Shown one piece after another: positions 25,079 to 33,356 of a stretch of DNA of 46,761 nt. A program made the translations under genes and the position numbers. This DNA is from an uncultured Planctomycetota bacterium (lineage in GTDB: Bacteria; Planctomycetota; Phycisphaerae; UBA1845; Fen-1342), in contig CAADGM010000051.1 of assembly GCA_900696535.1 (NCBI GenBank), positions 1-46,761 on the forward strand. Reading direction: 5' to 3'. Every line of letters starts with the position of its first letter. Position 1 is the first letter of the stretch. The notes under the pieces were generated by a model. The model was not told where the DNA came from. It saw only the letters and a program-made list of their open reading frames with translations, and did no database searches.

Positions 25079-25900
25079 TCAGGACGCTCGCTCGAGCTCC
25101 GCGACGGGGCTCTGGATACTGTTGATGCGGACGCAGAAGGCGTCGTTCAGCACGAGCACCTCGCCCCGCGCGACGAGGCGCTGGTTGACGTACACGTCGA
25201 CCGGGTCGCCGGCGAGCTTGTCGAGTTCGACGACGGAGCCGGCCGTGAGGCGCAGGACGTCCTCGATGTACATCTCCGTGCGCCCGAGCTCGATCTTCAC
25301 TTCAAGGTCCACGTCGTCCAGCAGCTCGATGTCGGCCGGATCGGACGTGATGGAGGGCGCGACGGGCGGCGGCTCGAACGGGGCCGCGGACGCGGGGGAA
25401 GAGACGCCGGGCGGCGCGTGTCCCAGCACGGCAGGCGGCGGCGAGGGCTCGGCCCGGGCGGCGGACTCCGCGGCGATGGCTGCGGCCATTTCGGCGGCCA
25501 GGTCGTCGACTTCGGCCTGGAGCGTTTCGATCGGAGGTGGCTCGAACCGGGATGAGGCGGCCGGCCGCGCCGGAGGCGCGTCTGAGGCGGCACCGCTCGC
25601 CTGGGCCTGGGCGAAGGCCGCGGCCAGCGCATCCAGCTCAGCCTGGTCAATCGTGTTGGCGATGCCCGCGTTCGCGGCCTCGTCTACGGCGGCGGGGCTG
25701 GCGGGCGCGGCTGGCACGGATTCGTCGGGCGCGGACGCAGTGGGCGTCGAGGGAGTTGCGCCGGACGCGGTCGTGTCCGAGGGCGTCTCGGCTGCCTGCG
25801 GCTCGAGGGCGTCCTGCGGCGACGCGGCGTCCGCGTCGGCGGGCGTCGTCGGCTCAGGCTCCGGGGCGTCGGGGACCGCGTTGGGCGTCTCGTCGGGCAT
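25079..25900 (-). CDS. fliN: flagellar C-ring protein FliN with long N-terminal extension
   Basis: FliN forms the lower C-ring used for switching and export docking. The 273-residue protein is twice the usual 100-140. Only residues 195-270 are the SpoA/FliN fold ([21 protein letters not shown] and [24 protein letters not shown], in part). Residues 1-190 are Ala/Pro/Thr-rich, broken by [13 protein letters not shown] (84-96), which resembles the 'SQxEIDALL' N-terminal motif of FliM and FliY, and a helix at about 121-150. FliM is absent between fliL and this gene, so this FliN may have taken on part of its role, or FliM lies elsewhere. Confidence 0.92.
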   Translation of the reverse strand: MPDETPNAVPDAPEPEPTTPADADAASPQDALEPQAAETPSDTTASGATPSTPTASAPDESVPAAPASPAAVDEAANAGIANTIDQAELDALAAAFAQAQASGAASDAPPARPAASSRFEPPPIETLQAEVDDLAAEMAAAIAAESAARAEPSPPPAVLGHAPPGVSSPASAAPFEPPPVAPSITSDPADIELLDDVDLEVKIELGRTEMYIEDVLRLTAGSVVELDKLAGDPVDVYVNQRLVARGEVLVLNDAFCVRINSIQSPVAELERAS

Positions 25901-25949
25901 CGGTTTCTCGCGGCGTCAGGCCAGAAGCGGCGCGTTTGAGGGCGACGGG

Positions 25950-26633
25950 TCAGGTTGGGAGGGGGACCAACCGCGGGATGAGCACACGCTCGATGCGCTG
26001 GCCGTCGGTCAGCATCTCGCTGAGTTCCTCCCGGATCTGGGACCGCAGCATTTCGAGGTCGTCCTCGCGAAGCATCTTGTCGCTGGCGCTACGGATGACT
26101 CGGCCGATGCGGTCCTGCACCTCGCCAAGTCGCTGGGCCGCCAGGGCCTTGAAGGCCTCGGCCTGGTGACCGGGCACGACGACGCTCACTTCGAGGTCGT
26201 AGATGAACATGCGGCCCGACTTGTCGTTCGGGACGCGGAATCCCTTGACGAGCTGGACTTCGGCGGTGGCGCCGGCCGGCGGCGGCGGGATCTCGGCGGC
26301 GCGCCCCTCGGCCCCTTTTGTACCGTGCTCACCGGTACCGCCGGTCTTGCCATGGTCGGCGGCGGCGCTCGGCTTGCCCTGGTCGCTGGCGGAAGGCGCC
26401 GCCCCGTGGTCGCTGGTCTGTTCCTCGTGGGCGGCGGCGGACGGCTCGGCCTGGGTGGATTTCGGGCCTCCGCCCAGGAATTTGAAGAGCCCGAAGAGCA
26501 GCGCGCCCTGGACGACGACGACGCCCCCGACGATCGCGATCAGCTTGACCGGGAGCCCCTTCTTCTTCTTGGCAGGCGCGGCCGCTGCGGGCGGCGCCTC
26601 GTCGGCAGGCGGGCTGGGGGCGGCATCGGCCAT
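25950..26633 (-). CDS. fliL: flagellar basal-body protein FliL
   Basis: FliL surrounds the stator and helps torque generation. The start at 26633 has GAGGTGACCCG upstream and is chosen over the ORF from 26759. The 227-residue protein has a Pro/Ala cytoplasmic tail, TM 29-52 after KKKKG, a His/Gly/Ala-rich linker (55-105), and the periplasmic FliL domain (YDLEVSVVVPG, QRLGEVQDRIGRVIRS, LREDDLEMLRSQIREELSEML). The linker is longer than usual. motA/motB, often just upstream, are not here. Confidence 0.9.
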   Translation of the reverse strand: MADAAPSPPADEAPPAAAAPAKKKKGLPVKLIAIVGGVVVVQGALLFGLFKFLGGGPKSTQAEPSAAAHEEQTSDHGAAPSASDQGKPSAAADHGKTGGTGEHGTKGAEGRAAEIPPPPAGATAEVQLVKGFRVPNDKSGRMFIYDLEVSVVVPGHQAEAFKALAAQRLGEVQDRIGRVIRSASDKMLREDDLEMLRSQIREELSEMLTDGQRIERVLIPRLVPLPT

Positions 26634-26769
26634 CGGGTCACCTCGCGGATGTCGAGCAGGCCAGTCGTTCGTCACGGTTCCTATCGACGCCTGCCGTGGC
26701 GATGGTTGCTGCCAGGTGGACGGAGGCGCGCGAGGCGAAACGATTATCAGACAACCCACGGGCGCCGGG

Positions 26770-26783
26770 GCACAAAATGCGCC
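26770..26783 (-). promoter_or_regulatory. possible sigma-54 promoter before fliL
   Basis: On the minus strand GGCGCATTTTGTGC has the GG and GC of a -24/-12 promoter at the required 10-base spacing, in a 213-bp gap upstream of fliL. The -24 part is GGCGC against consensus GGCAC and the -12 is GTGC against TTGC. It would give a leader of about 125 nt. Confidence 0.3.
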
Positions 26784-26846
26784 GCGGCGCGCAAGGCCGG
26801 CGCGGCGCTCGCGACGTCGTGCTGCTCGGCGCGCGTCGCTGGCGCG

Positions 26847-28535
26847 TCAGCGCAGCGCGAGCAGGAGTTGGTCGAGCATGTCGTTGGCGGTGCTGATGAC
26901 GCGGCTGGCGGCCTGGAACCCGGTGCTCGACGTGATCAGCCCGATGAACTCGCGGGCCAGGTCGACGTTCGAGTTCTCGAGGGCGCCTCCGCGGACGGTG
27001 CCCGCGCCGAGCTGGCCGGGGGACTTGATGGCCGGCTCCCCGGAGTTCGGGCCCGCGGAGAAGAGATTGTCGGCCTCGGCGACGAGCCCGGCGTCGTTGG
27101 CGAACGTGGCCAGAACGACTTGGCCGAGCGGGCGGGTGGTGCCGTTGCTGAACACGCCGGTGATCACGCCATCCGCGCCGACGCCGAAGTCGACCAGGGT
27201 TCCGGCGGGGTAGCCGTCCTGGGTCTGCATGATGAGGTTGCTGGTGGCGGTGGAGAGGCCGTTCACCGAGCCGAAGTCGAGCGTGACGGTGAGGGGTGAG
27301 TTGGCGCCAGCGGCGGCGCGGTCGAGGGAGACCTGGTTGCCGGTGGAGCTGAGGAACTGGCCGTTCGGGTCGAAGGCGACGGTTCCGCTGCCCAGGGCGC
27401 GCTGCGGGCTGGTCGGGTCGGCGGACTCGAGGTAGTAGCGCCAGACCGCGCCGCCGGCGCCTTTTGACTCCAGCGTGAACGTTGCGGCCACGGGGACGGC
27501 GTTGCCGAGCGAGTCGTACACGGTGAAGGGGGTGTAGACGCCTCGGCCGGCGGCGGACTGCGTCTGGAGGAACTGGAAGGGCACGGGCGCGTCGGTGCTA
27601 TTCGAGATCACGTTGCTGGCGTCGATGCGAATCGCGTGAGGTTCGCCCAGGTTGCTGGTGATCACCAGGCGGCCGGATTCTACGGTGACGCCCGGCGGGG
27701 GCGCCTGTGGCACGCCGTCGACGGGCTGGATGGCGAGCGTGTCCTGAAGCCAGCGGGCCAGGTCGGCGAGGCTGTTGCCGTCGGTGCCGACGACGAAGGT
27801 GCGTGGTGCGACGGTTCGGTCGCCCTTGGCGACGCCGCTGACGGTGATCCTGTCGCCGGTGTTGAAGAGGATGGCGCCTGGGTTGTTGCCGGCGCGGAGG
27901 TCGGTGAGCGGAGTGTCGGCGGCCGCGTCGCCGCCGGCGCCATTGACGAGGTACTGCGATTGCGTGGTTGCGGCGGCGGAGGCGACGGTCGTGGCCGCGC
28001 TGAGGTCGCCGTCCATCTGGACGCGCGAGGTAGCCTTGGCCACGTCTTCGATACCGAGGGGGATGGTCAGGTTGGTGAGCTGTCCGGGGACGACGTTGAG
28101 TCCCGCGTCGACGCCGTAGCCGCGGACGAAGAGCCCGTTGCCGGTGACGAGCTGGTTCCTGGCATTGAGGGTGAACGCGCCGTCGCGCGTGTAGAACTGG
28201 CGGCCGGCAGAGGACTGGACGACGAAGTAGCCCTGGCCTTCGACGGCCAGGTCGGTGTTCATGCCGGTCGTCTCGATGCCGCCGGGCTGGGTGGTGCGTT
28301 GGGTGGTGGCGACGACGGCGCCGTGGCCGATCTGCATGGGGTTGGTGCCGCCGCTCTGGTCGCTCGGTGCCGTGCCGAGCGAGAAAGTCTGGGGGAACTG
28401 GGTTGCGAAGAGCGTGCGGAAGCTGCGGTATGCGTTGGTGTTGACGTTGGCGATGTTATTGCCGATGGTCTCGACCCGGGTCTGGTTGACGCGCAGGCCG
28501 GTCAGCCCGGTGTACATCGCGGTGGTGAGTCCCAT
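26847..28535 (-). CDS. flgE: flagellar hook protein FlgE
   Basis: The hook subunit, exported by the flagellar type III system. The 562-residue protein has the rod-hook N-terminus (MYTGLTGLRVNQTRVETIGNNIANVNTNAYR in part, 7-37), long Thr/Ser/Gly domains that form the hook surface, and the matching C-terminus (LENSNVDLAREFIGLITSSTGFQAASRVISTAND in part). It is longer than E. coli FlgE (402), with the extra in the surface domains, a frequent variation. GAGGAG precedes the ATG by eight bases. Gene order flgD-flgE is standard; the FlbD gene that often follows is absent. Confidence 0.96.
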   Translation of the reverse strand: MGLTTAMYTGLTGLRVNQTRVETIGNNIANVNTNAYRSFRTLFATQFPQTFSLGTAPSDQSGGTNPMQIGHGAVVATTQRTTQPGGIETTGMNTDLAVEGQGYFVVQSSAGRQFYTRDGAFTLNARNQLVTGNGLFVRGYGVDAGLNVVPGQLTNLTIPLGIEDVAKATSRVQMDGDLSAATTVASAAATTQSQYLVNGAGGDAAADTPLTDLRAGNNPGAILFNTGDRITVSGVAKGDRTVAPRTFVVGTDGNSLADLARWLQDTLAIQPVDGVPQAPPPGVTVESGRLVITSNLGEPHAIRIDASNVISNSTDAPVPFQFLQTQSAAGRGVYTPFTVYDSLGNAVPVAATFTLESKGAGGAVWRYYLESADPTSPQRALGSGTVAFDPNGQFLSSTGNQVSLDRAAAGANSPLTVTLDFGSVNGLSTATSNLIMQTQDGYPAGTLVDFGVGADGVITGVFSNGTTRPLGQVVLATFANDAGLVAEADNLFSAGPNSGEPAIKSPGQLGAGTVRGGALENSNVDLAREFIGLITSSTGFQAASRVISTANDMLDQLLLALR

Positions 28536-28610
28536 CGGTACTCCTCTCTACTGTGCGGGCAGCCTTGGAGGCCCGGCCGTCTCAGGTCAAGCGCGGTCGC
28601 ACCCGGCAGC

Positions 28611-29237
28611 TCACAGGCTGAACGATCCCTTGAGGTCGAGCCAGGGCAGCAGGTCGTACTCGGGCGGAGGCGGCGCGACCGACTTCGCCGTCGTCGCGGG
28701 CGCGGCGCTCGTGGTCGCGGCGGCGGTCGCGGTGTCGGTGGTGGCAGCCGGGGCAGGCGTGCCCGTGGTGGAGCGTCCGGTCGTGAGCTGGGCGAGCTCG
28801 GCGGCCTCGGGCGTCATGATGCGCTTGACGTCGGCAAGTGCGACGGTCTGCCCGCTGTCGAGGTCCAGCCAGGCGCTGCCGTCGACGTCGAAGCGGACGC
28901 CGGTCACGATACCCGACGCCTGGGACGCAACGCCGCTGGCATCCTTGGGGGTGGCGACGACGAACTTGCCAAGCAGGGCGCTGACGCCGGCCTGCTGCTG
29001 GCTGTTCTGGAGAGCGCGGAGCGTCTGGTTGAGCGTGTGCGACTGCTCGATGCTGCGGATCTGGGCGACCTGGTTGATCATGTCGCCCGTCTTGGCGGGG
29101 GCCAGCGGGTCCTGTTGCTGGAGCTCGGTGATGAGGAGGCGGAAGAAGTCCTCGCTCGAGAGGGCCTCCATGCCGCGCCCGGTTGTGGTTGACGATTGGG
29201 GCAGGCCGGTGGTCGGGTTGATCGCGGTCGTGGCCAT
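28611..29237 (-). CDS. flgD: flagellar hook capping protein FlgD
   Basis: The cap scaffold needed for hook polymerisation, removed when the hook is done. The 208-residue protein starts MATTAINP at 29237; the longer frame from 29273 is less likely. Residues of about 24-70 hold the FlgD signature (SSEDFFRLLITELQQQDPLAPAKTGDMINQVAQIRSIEQ in part), with GKFVVA and the Ig-like strands FDVDGSAWLDLDSGQTVALADV after it. An Ala/Thr tail leads to a distinctive YDLLPWLDLKG C-terminus. Confidence 0.93.
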   Translation of the reverse strand: MATTAINPTTGLPQSSTTTGRGMEALSSEDFFRLLITELQQQDPLAPAKTGDMINQVAQIRSIEQSHTLNQTLRALQNSQQQAGVSALLGKFVVATPKDASGVASQASGIVTGVRFDVDGSAWLDLDSGQTVALADVKRIMTPEAAELAQLTTGRSTTGTPAPAATTDTATAAATTSAAPATTAKSVAPPPPEYDLLPWLDLKGSFSL

Positions 29238-29302
29238 AGCTGGACGTTCCTGAACGGGTCGGCGGTCGCCCACCGTGCTGCGCAGCCGGCGCTCCGCGAC
29301 GG

Positions 29303-30610
29303 CTACGCCCAGAGGTTGACCAGCGACTCCGCCGCTGGCGGGGGTGATGACTCGTCCGAGGCTGCCGCGCCTGGGGGCGCGGGGCCGCGGTCCGTAGTCG
29401 GCGTGTCCGGCGGCGCTTGGTCGCCTTGCCGATCCGGCGAGTCGGGGTGCGTCTGCGACTGGCCGGCGTGGCTCGTCGGTCCGGGCGACTCGGGGGCGTC
29501 GCGCGCGACCAGCCGCACATCGACGCTTTCGAGCCGCAGGCCGGCGGCCTCCAGGCCACGGCGCAGGGCATCCAGGTCGTCGAGGAGCAAGCGGCGTGCC
29601 GCGGGCGTGGTCGCCTCGACGCGGAGGCTGACCTGCTCGGCGCGCAAGTGCATGTGCAGCCGAATCATGCCCAGCTCGGGCGGATCAAGTCGCAGCGTGG
29701 CGACGCTTTGCTCGCGTCCGACTCGAGACTGCAAGAGGCGCACGATTCGCTCGATCGTCGCGTCAGTTTTGCCGGCGACATCGGTCGTGGCTGCCGCGCG
29801 AGCGGCCAGGGTGGTCGTGCGCGCGCTGCTGGGACCGGGCGCGCTCTGGCTCAAGGGCATCGTGGCCGGCGGGGGGCGTTCGGCCGGCGCGGTGCCGCGC
29901 GTCGCGGCCGTTGGCGCTACGCCGGCCGCGGTCGGTGGCGGGACGTTTGCGCGCTGGGTCGGCGCAGGGGTGGCGGCGGACTTCGCCGTGCCGTGCGTGA
30001 CGGCGGGGGTCACTGTCGGACTCGGCGCGTTCGGCGCGGCGGAGCGGACCGCGGGTTGTGCGGTGGCGGGTGAGGATGGCGATGGACTCGCGGCAGCGCT
30101 GGGTGCACGCGAGGGCGGCGCTGCGACCACTTCCGATTCCGTGGTCGAACTCACCGGCGCGGGGGTGTCGACGCCGGCCGTTGGGCGGCCGGCGATCGCG
30201 GTTGGCCCGGTGGCCGTCGTCCGCGGTGCAGACTGGACTCCTTGCTCGGTGCTGGCCTGGCGAAGGGCTGCTCGGAAGCTCCCTTGCTGGCGGGTGGCGG
30301 CGTCCTTCTGCTGGCGGGCGTCGAGCTGGTCGCTGCGGGCGGCCTGGGAGCCGGGGAGCATGCCGCGCTCGGCCCGGATGATGGTTTCGGCGGGTCCGGG
30401 GGCTGCAAGGCTGGCGGCGAGTGCCTGGTGCACATCGGTGTCGCGACGGCGCCGGCGCTGGTCATGCTGCTCGATCCGCGCTTCGCGGTCGAGCTGTTGC
30501 CGGGGACCGGCGGGGAAGAGCGCGCCCAGCAAGCCGGGCGAGAGCACGGCGGCGAGCGCGGCGGCGTCGGGGCGACGTTGCGTGGGCGCAACAAGCGTGT
30601 CGGCGGGCAT
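29303..30610 (-). CDS. fliK: flagellar hook-length control protein FliK
   Basis: A secreted ruler that triggers the FlhB substrate switch. The 435-residue protein is mostly Ala/Pro/Thr-rich and probably unstructured to about 270, as in FliK. The C-terminal Flg_hook domain spans about 280-365 (VATLRLDPPELGMIRLHMHL, VSLRVEATTPAARRLLLDDLDALRRGLEAAGLRLESVDV in part). A Pro/Asp/Ser-rich tail of 70 residues follows. It lies between the MotE-like gene and flgD, six bases after the upstream stop. Confidence 0.9.
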   Translation of the reverse strand: MPADTLVAPTQRRPDAAALAAVLSPGLLGALFPAGPRQQLDREARIEQHDQRRRRRDTDVHQALAASLAAPGPAETIIRAERGMLPGSQAARSDQLDARQQKDAATRQQGSFRAALRQASTEQGVQSAPRTTATGPTAIAGRPTAGVDTPAPVSSTTESEVVAAPPSRAPSAAASPSPSSPATAQPAVRSAAPNAPSPTVTPAVTHGTAKSAATPAPTQRANVPPPTAAGVAPTAATRGTAPAERPPPATMPLSQSAPGPSSARTTTLAARAAATTDVAGKTDATIERIVRLLQSRVGREQSVATLRLDPPELGMIRLHMHLRAEQVSLRVEATTPAARRLLLDDLDALRRGLEAAGLRLESVDVRLVARDAPESPGPTSHAGQSQTHPDSPDRQGDQAPPDTPTTDRGPAPPGAAASDESSPPPAAESLVNLWA

Positions 30611-30616
30611 CGTGAC

Positions 30617-31366
30617 CTAGGGCGCGATACGGCCGTCGGTCGTCCGTGACGTGTCGGCGGTGAGGCTGCTGCCTTGAAGACGGATCTGCTCCAGCAGCTC
30701 CGTCATGAGTGCGAGTTCCTGGGGGGTCTTGAACTGCTCGAGGATGCGCTTGCCGCGGCCCTGGTCGACGTTGACCATCAGGCGGATCGCATCGGGCCGG
30801 CTGGTCTGCCAGACGCGGCTGAGGTACTCCTTGGCCTGGGCGGGCTTGAGCTGCTCGAAATACTCGAGCTCCTTGCGGAAGCCCTGGTCGTCGGCCTCGG
30901 CGACGACGAGCCGGCTGCGCTCCTCGAAGGCCTTCTCGCGGGCCGCGAGCTGCTCCTGCGAGCGAATCACGTCGTGGAGGACCTGGTCGAGCAGTCGGCG
31001 GCGGGCGTCGAGGTCAGCCAGCGCCCGCTCGATGCGCAGCGCTTCGAGCGTCTCGCGCTGGCGGCGGACCTGGGCCTCCTCGGCCGAGGGGGCGGGCTGC
31101 GCGCCGCGCAGCAGTTCCGGCGACGGCACGAGCGGCGAGACCTGCGCGGCAGTTTCAGCCGCGGGCTGTGACGTGGGGTCGGGCTCGTCGGCGCAGGAAG
31201 CCGCGGCGTTGGCAGCGTCGAGCTCGCCGCGCAGGACGGCGGCGACGAGATCGAGCCGGTGCGCGTTGACGCGGCCGGTGAACGCGAGGTAGCTGGCGAA
31301 GCCGCCCAGCGAGACCAGGGTGGCCAGCGAGAAGAGGCCGAGCGTGTTGAGCAGCTTGCCGAGCAT
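30617..31366 (-). CDS. MotE-like membrane coiled-coil protein
   Basis: A 249-residue protein with an N-terminal TM helix (about 10-30) and a long periplasmic helix. A coiled coil covers about 95-170 (RRQRETLEALRIERALADLDARRRLLDQ in part) and a C-terminal MgtE-N-like/FliG-N-like module follows (EYFEQLKPAQAKEYLSRVWQTSRPDAIRLMVNVDQGRGKRILEQF in part), with the 'L..L.P..A..IL..M' pattern. That layout matches MotE, which chaperones or stabilises the stator in Campylobacter-type and other bacteria. Its place between fliJ and fliK supports a flagellar role. The gene name is not certain. Confidence 0.72.
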   Translation of the reverse strand: MLGKLLNTLGLFSLATLVSLGGFASYLAFTGRVNAHRLDLVAAVLRGELDAANAAASCADEPDPTSQPAAETAAQVSPLVPSPELLRGAQPAPSAEEAQVRRQRETLEALRIERALADLDARRRLLDQVLHDVIRSQEQLAAREKAFEERSRLVVAEADDQGFRKELEYFEQLKPAQAKEYLSRVWQTSRPDAIRLMVNVDQGRGKRILEQFKTPQELALMTELLEQIRLQGSSLTADTSRTTDGRIAP

Positions 31367-31390
31367 CGGCGCTGGGGGCTCCGTGGCCGA

Positions 31391-31840
31391 CTAGACCGGC
31401 TCAAAGAGGGGCAACTGGCGTGCCAGGTCGTCGGCGACGGCCTGGTCGTACCGCTGGCGGTCCTTGAGGTGCCGCGAATAACGCCGCTCGCGGAGCTTCT
31501 GGACGGCGCGGGCGTCGCGGCGGGCGGCGTGCCAGGCGGCCTGGAGTGCGCTCAGCTCGGTCTTCAGGGCGTCGCGTTGGGCGCTGCGCTGCGCCATGGT
31601 CTTGCGCAGGTGCGCAATCCACGCGTGCCCGCGCTGGAGCGCAAGGGGTTCGAGCGATCCGCTGTGCTGGGCCGCCAGCAGGGTGGCCTGTTGCCGGGCG
31701 ATTTCGGAAGCGGTCAGGCGGTCGAGGTGGTCGAGTTGGGCGATGGCCGCGTTCTGGGCGGCAACGCGGCGGCGCGCTTCCAGCTCGCGCGACTCGCGGA
31801 GTTCGAGAAGCGTTTGGAGAGAGAAGCGGAAGCGTCGCAT
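31391..31840 (-). CDS. fliJ: flagellar export chaperone FliJ
   Basis: A 149-residue, all-helical coiled coil that links the FliI ATPase to the export gate and escorts substrates. It starts MRRFRFSLQTLLELRESRELEARRR (in part), the standard FliJ opening (KFRLQxxLxxRE). Heptads run to about 130 (ALKTELSALQAAWHAARRDARAVQKLRERR). Identity is supported by its place directly after fliI. Confidence 0.88.
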   Translation of the reverse strand: MRRFRFSLQTLLELRESRELEARRRVAAQNAAIAQLDHLDRLTASEIARQQATLLAAQHSGSLEPLALQRGHAWIAHLRKTMAQRSAQRDALKTELSALQAAWHAARRDARAVQKLRERRYSRHLKDRQRYDQAVADDLARQLPLFEPV

Positions 31841-31888
31841 TCTCGGGCCTCTCGCGTGTGCGACCGTGTGGCTGGGAGCCTGCTAACG

Positions 31889-31943
31889 GGCACCAGCTGA
31901 AAACCGGTGCCACAGAGACGGTGGCGCGAAGCGCCGGTCTCTG
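31889..31943. repeat. palindromic intergenic repeat with hairpin (after fliI)
   Basis: GGCACC (31889-31894) and GGTGCC (31906-31911) flank AGCTGAAAACC. A second hairpin follows at once: CAGAGAC (31913-31919) and GTCTCTG (31937-31943) around GGCGC/GCGCC with a GAA loop. It lies seven bases past the fliI stop. A related 27-bp copy lies after flhB. The form suits a REP-type repeat or an mRNA-stabilising 3' end. Confidence 0.6.
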
Positions 31944-31949
31944 AGGCCA

Positions 31950-33356
31950 TCATCGGCGAGGTTGGGGCGGCTTCTGGGGCGCGGCGGGTCGAGACTGGGC
32001 GGCGTTGCGCGTCGCGTTGATCTTGCCGGCCAGCTCGAGCAGGCGCGAGAGGGACTCGTCGAGCGGAGCGCTGCTGTCGCGGGCCTGCACGAGAAAGGCG
32101 TTGATCTCGTCGCGGGTGCGGACGGCGACGTCGTAATCGACATTGGCGCCGGGCACGTAGGCCCCGATGTTCACGAGGTCCTCGATGTCGTTCCAGGTGG
32201 CCAGGACACGGCGCACGGCCTGGGCCGCGAGCTGGTGCTCGGGCGAGGTCACGTCGGGGGCCACACGGCTGATGCTGCTGAGCACATCCACGGCGGGGTA
32301 GTGCGCGCGGTTGGCCAGGCTGCGTGCGAGCCACACGTGGCCGTCGAGGATGCCGCGGACCGCGTCGGCCAGCGGTTCGTCGATGTCGTCGCCTTCGACC
32401 AGGACGGTGTAGATGCCGGTGATGCTGCCGCGTTGCGTGCGGCCAGCGCGTTCAAGCAGGCGCGGCAGGAGGGCAAAGACGCTGGGCGTGTAGCCCTTGG
32501 TGGTGGGCGGCTCGCCGGCGGAGAGGCCGAGCTGGCGCTGGGCCATCGCCAGACGGGTGAGCGAGTCCATCATGAGCAGCACGTCGAGACCCTGGTCGCG
32601 GAAGTACTCGGCGATGGCTGTAGCGTGGAGGCCCGCGCGCACGCGGAGGGCCGGCGCCTCGTCCGACGTGCACACGACGACGACGCTGCGGGCCAGGCCG
32701 GCGGCGCCGAGCTGGTGCTCGATGAAGTCGCCGACTTCGCGGCCGCGCTCACCCACCAGCGCGATGACGTTCACGTCCGCCTGGGTGTGCCGACAGATCA
32801 TGCCCATCAGCACGCTCTTGCCTACGCCCGTGCCGGCGAAGATGCCGAGGCGCTGACCGCGGCCCGTGGTGAGCAGCGCGTCGATGGAGCGCACGCCCAG
32901 CCCGAGCGGCGTGTCGATCGGTCTGCGGCACAGCGCCGGGGGCGGGGTGGCGTGCAGCGGGTAGCGCACGTTCAGACGCGGGGCCGGGCGTCCGTCGAGG
33001 GGCGCGCCCTGGGCGTCGATCACGCGGCCGAGCAAGTCGAAGCCCACGGGGACGCGCGGCGCGCCGGCAATGCACACGACCGGGTCATCCGGCGCGACAC
33101 CGGTCGCATCGCCGAAGACGCTGAGCAACGCCTGGCCCGCCTGAAGGCCCACGACCTCGGCGTGCAGGCCTGCGCCCCGGCGCGTCCGGACCAGGCAGCG
33201 GGCACCGATGGGGACCGGCAGCCCGGCGGCGGAGACGGTCAGCCCGCGGACGGCGGCCACACGGCCGGTGATCTCCTCGCACAGGAGGGTCTCGACCTCG
33301 CCGCAAGCGGCGTTGAAGACGTCGAGCGGTGCGGGAGCGGCGGCCGACGGGCTCAT
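31950..33356 (-). CDS. fliI: flagellum-specific ATPase FliI
   Basis: The hexameric ATPase that energises and unfolds export substrates. The 468-residue protein starts at an ATG overlapping the fliH stop (ATGA); the long frame from 33689 runs into fliH and is rejected. Walker A is GIFAGTGVGKS, Walker B LDVLLMMDSLTRLAMAQRQ, then GEPPTTKGYTPSVFALLPRLLERAG and the family's GSITGIYTVLVEGDD. It resembles F1-beta and type III secretion ATPases throughout. Confidence 0.97.
   Translation of the reverse strand: MSPSAAAPAPLDVFNAACGEVETLLCEEITGRVAAVRGLTVSAAGLPVPIGARCLVRTRRGAGLHAEVVGLQAGQALLSVFGDATGVAPDDPVVCIAGAPRVPVGFDLLGRVIDAQGAPLDGRPAPRLNVRYPLHATPPPALCRRPIDTPLGLGVRSIDALLTTGRGQRLGIFAGTGVGKSVLMGMICRHTQADVNVIALVGERGREVGDFIEHQLGAAGLARSVVVVCTSDEAPALRVRAGLHATAIAEYFRDQGLDVLLMMDSLTRLAMAQRQLGLSAGEPPTTKGYTPSVFALLPRLLERAGRTQRGSITGIYTVLVEGDDIDEPLADAVRGILDGHVWLARSLANRAHYPAVDVLSSISRVAPDVTSPEHQLAAQAVRRVLATWNDIEDLVNIGAYVPGANVDYDVAVRTRDEINAFLVQARDSSAPLDESLSRLLELAGKINATRNAAQSRPAAPQKPPQPRR

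Noticed and set aside
24846-27299. 817-codon plus-strand ORF over fliL, fliN and fliO
   Set aside because: Antisense to well-supported genes; composition is Ala/Arg/Ser-rich as expected from GC-rich reverse frames; no domain or ribosome site.
27636-29192. 518-codon plus-strand ORF over flgE and flgD
   Set aside because: Antisense to hook genes, low-complexity Gly/Ala/Val/Asp product.
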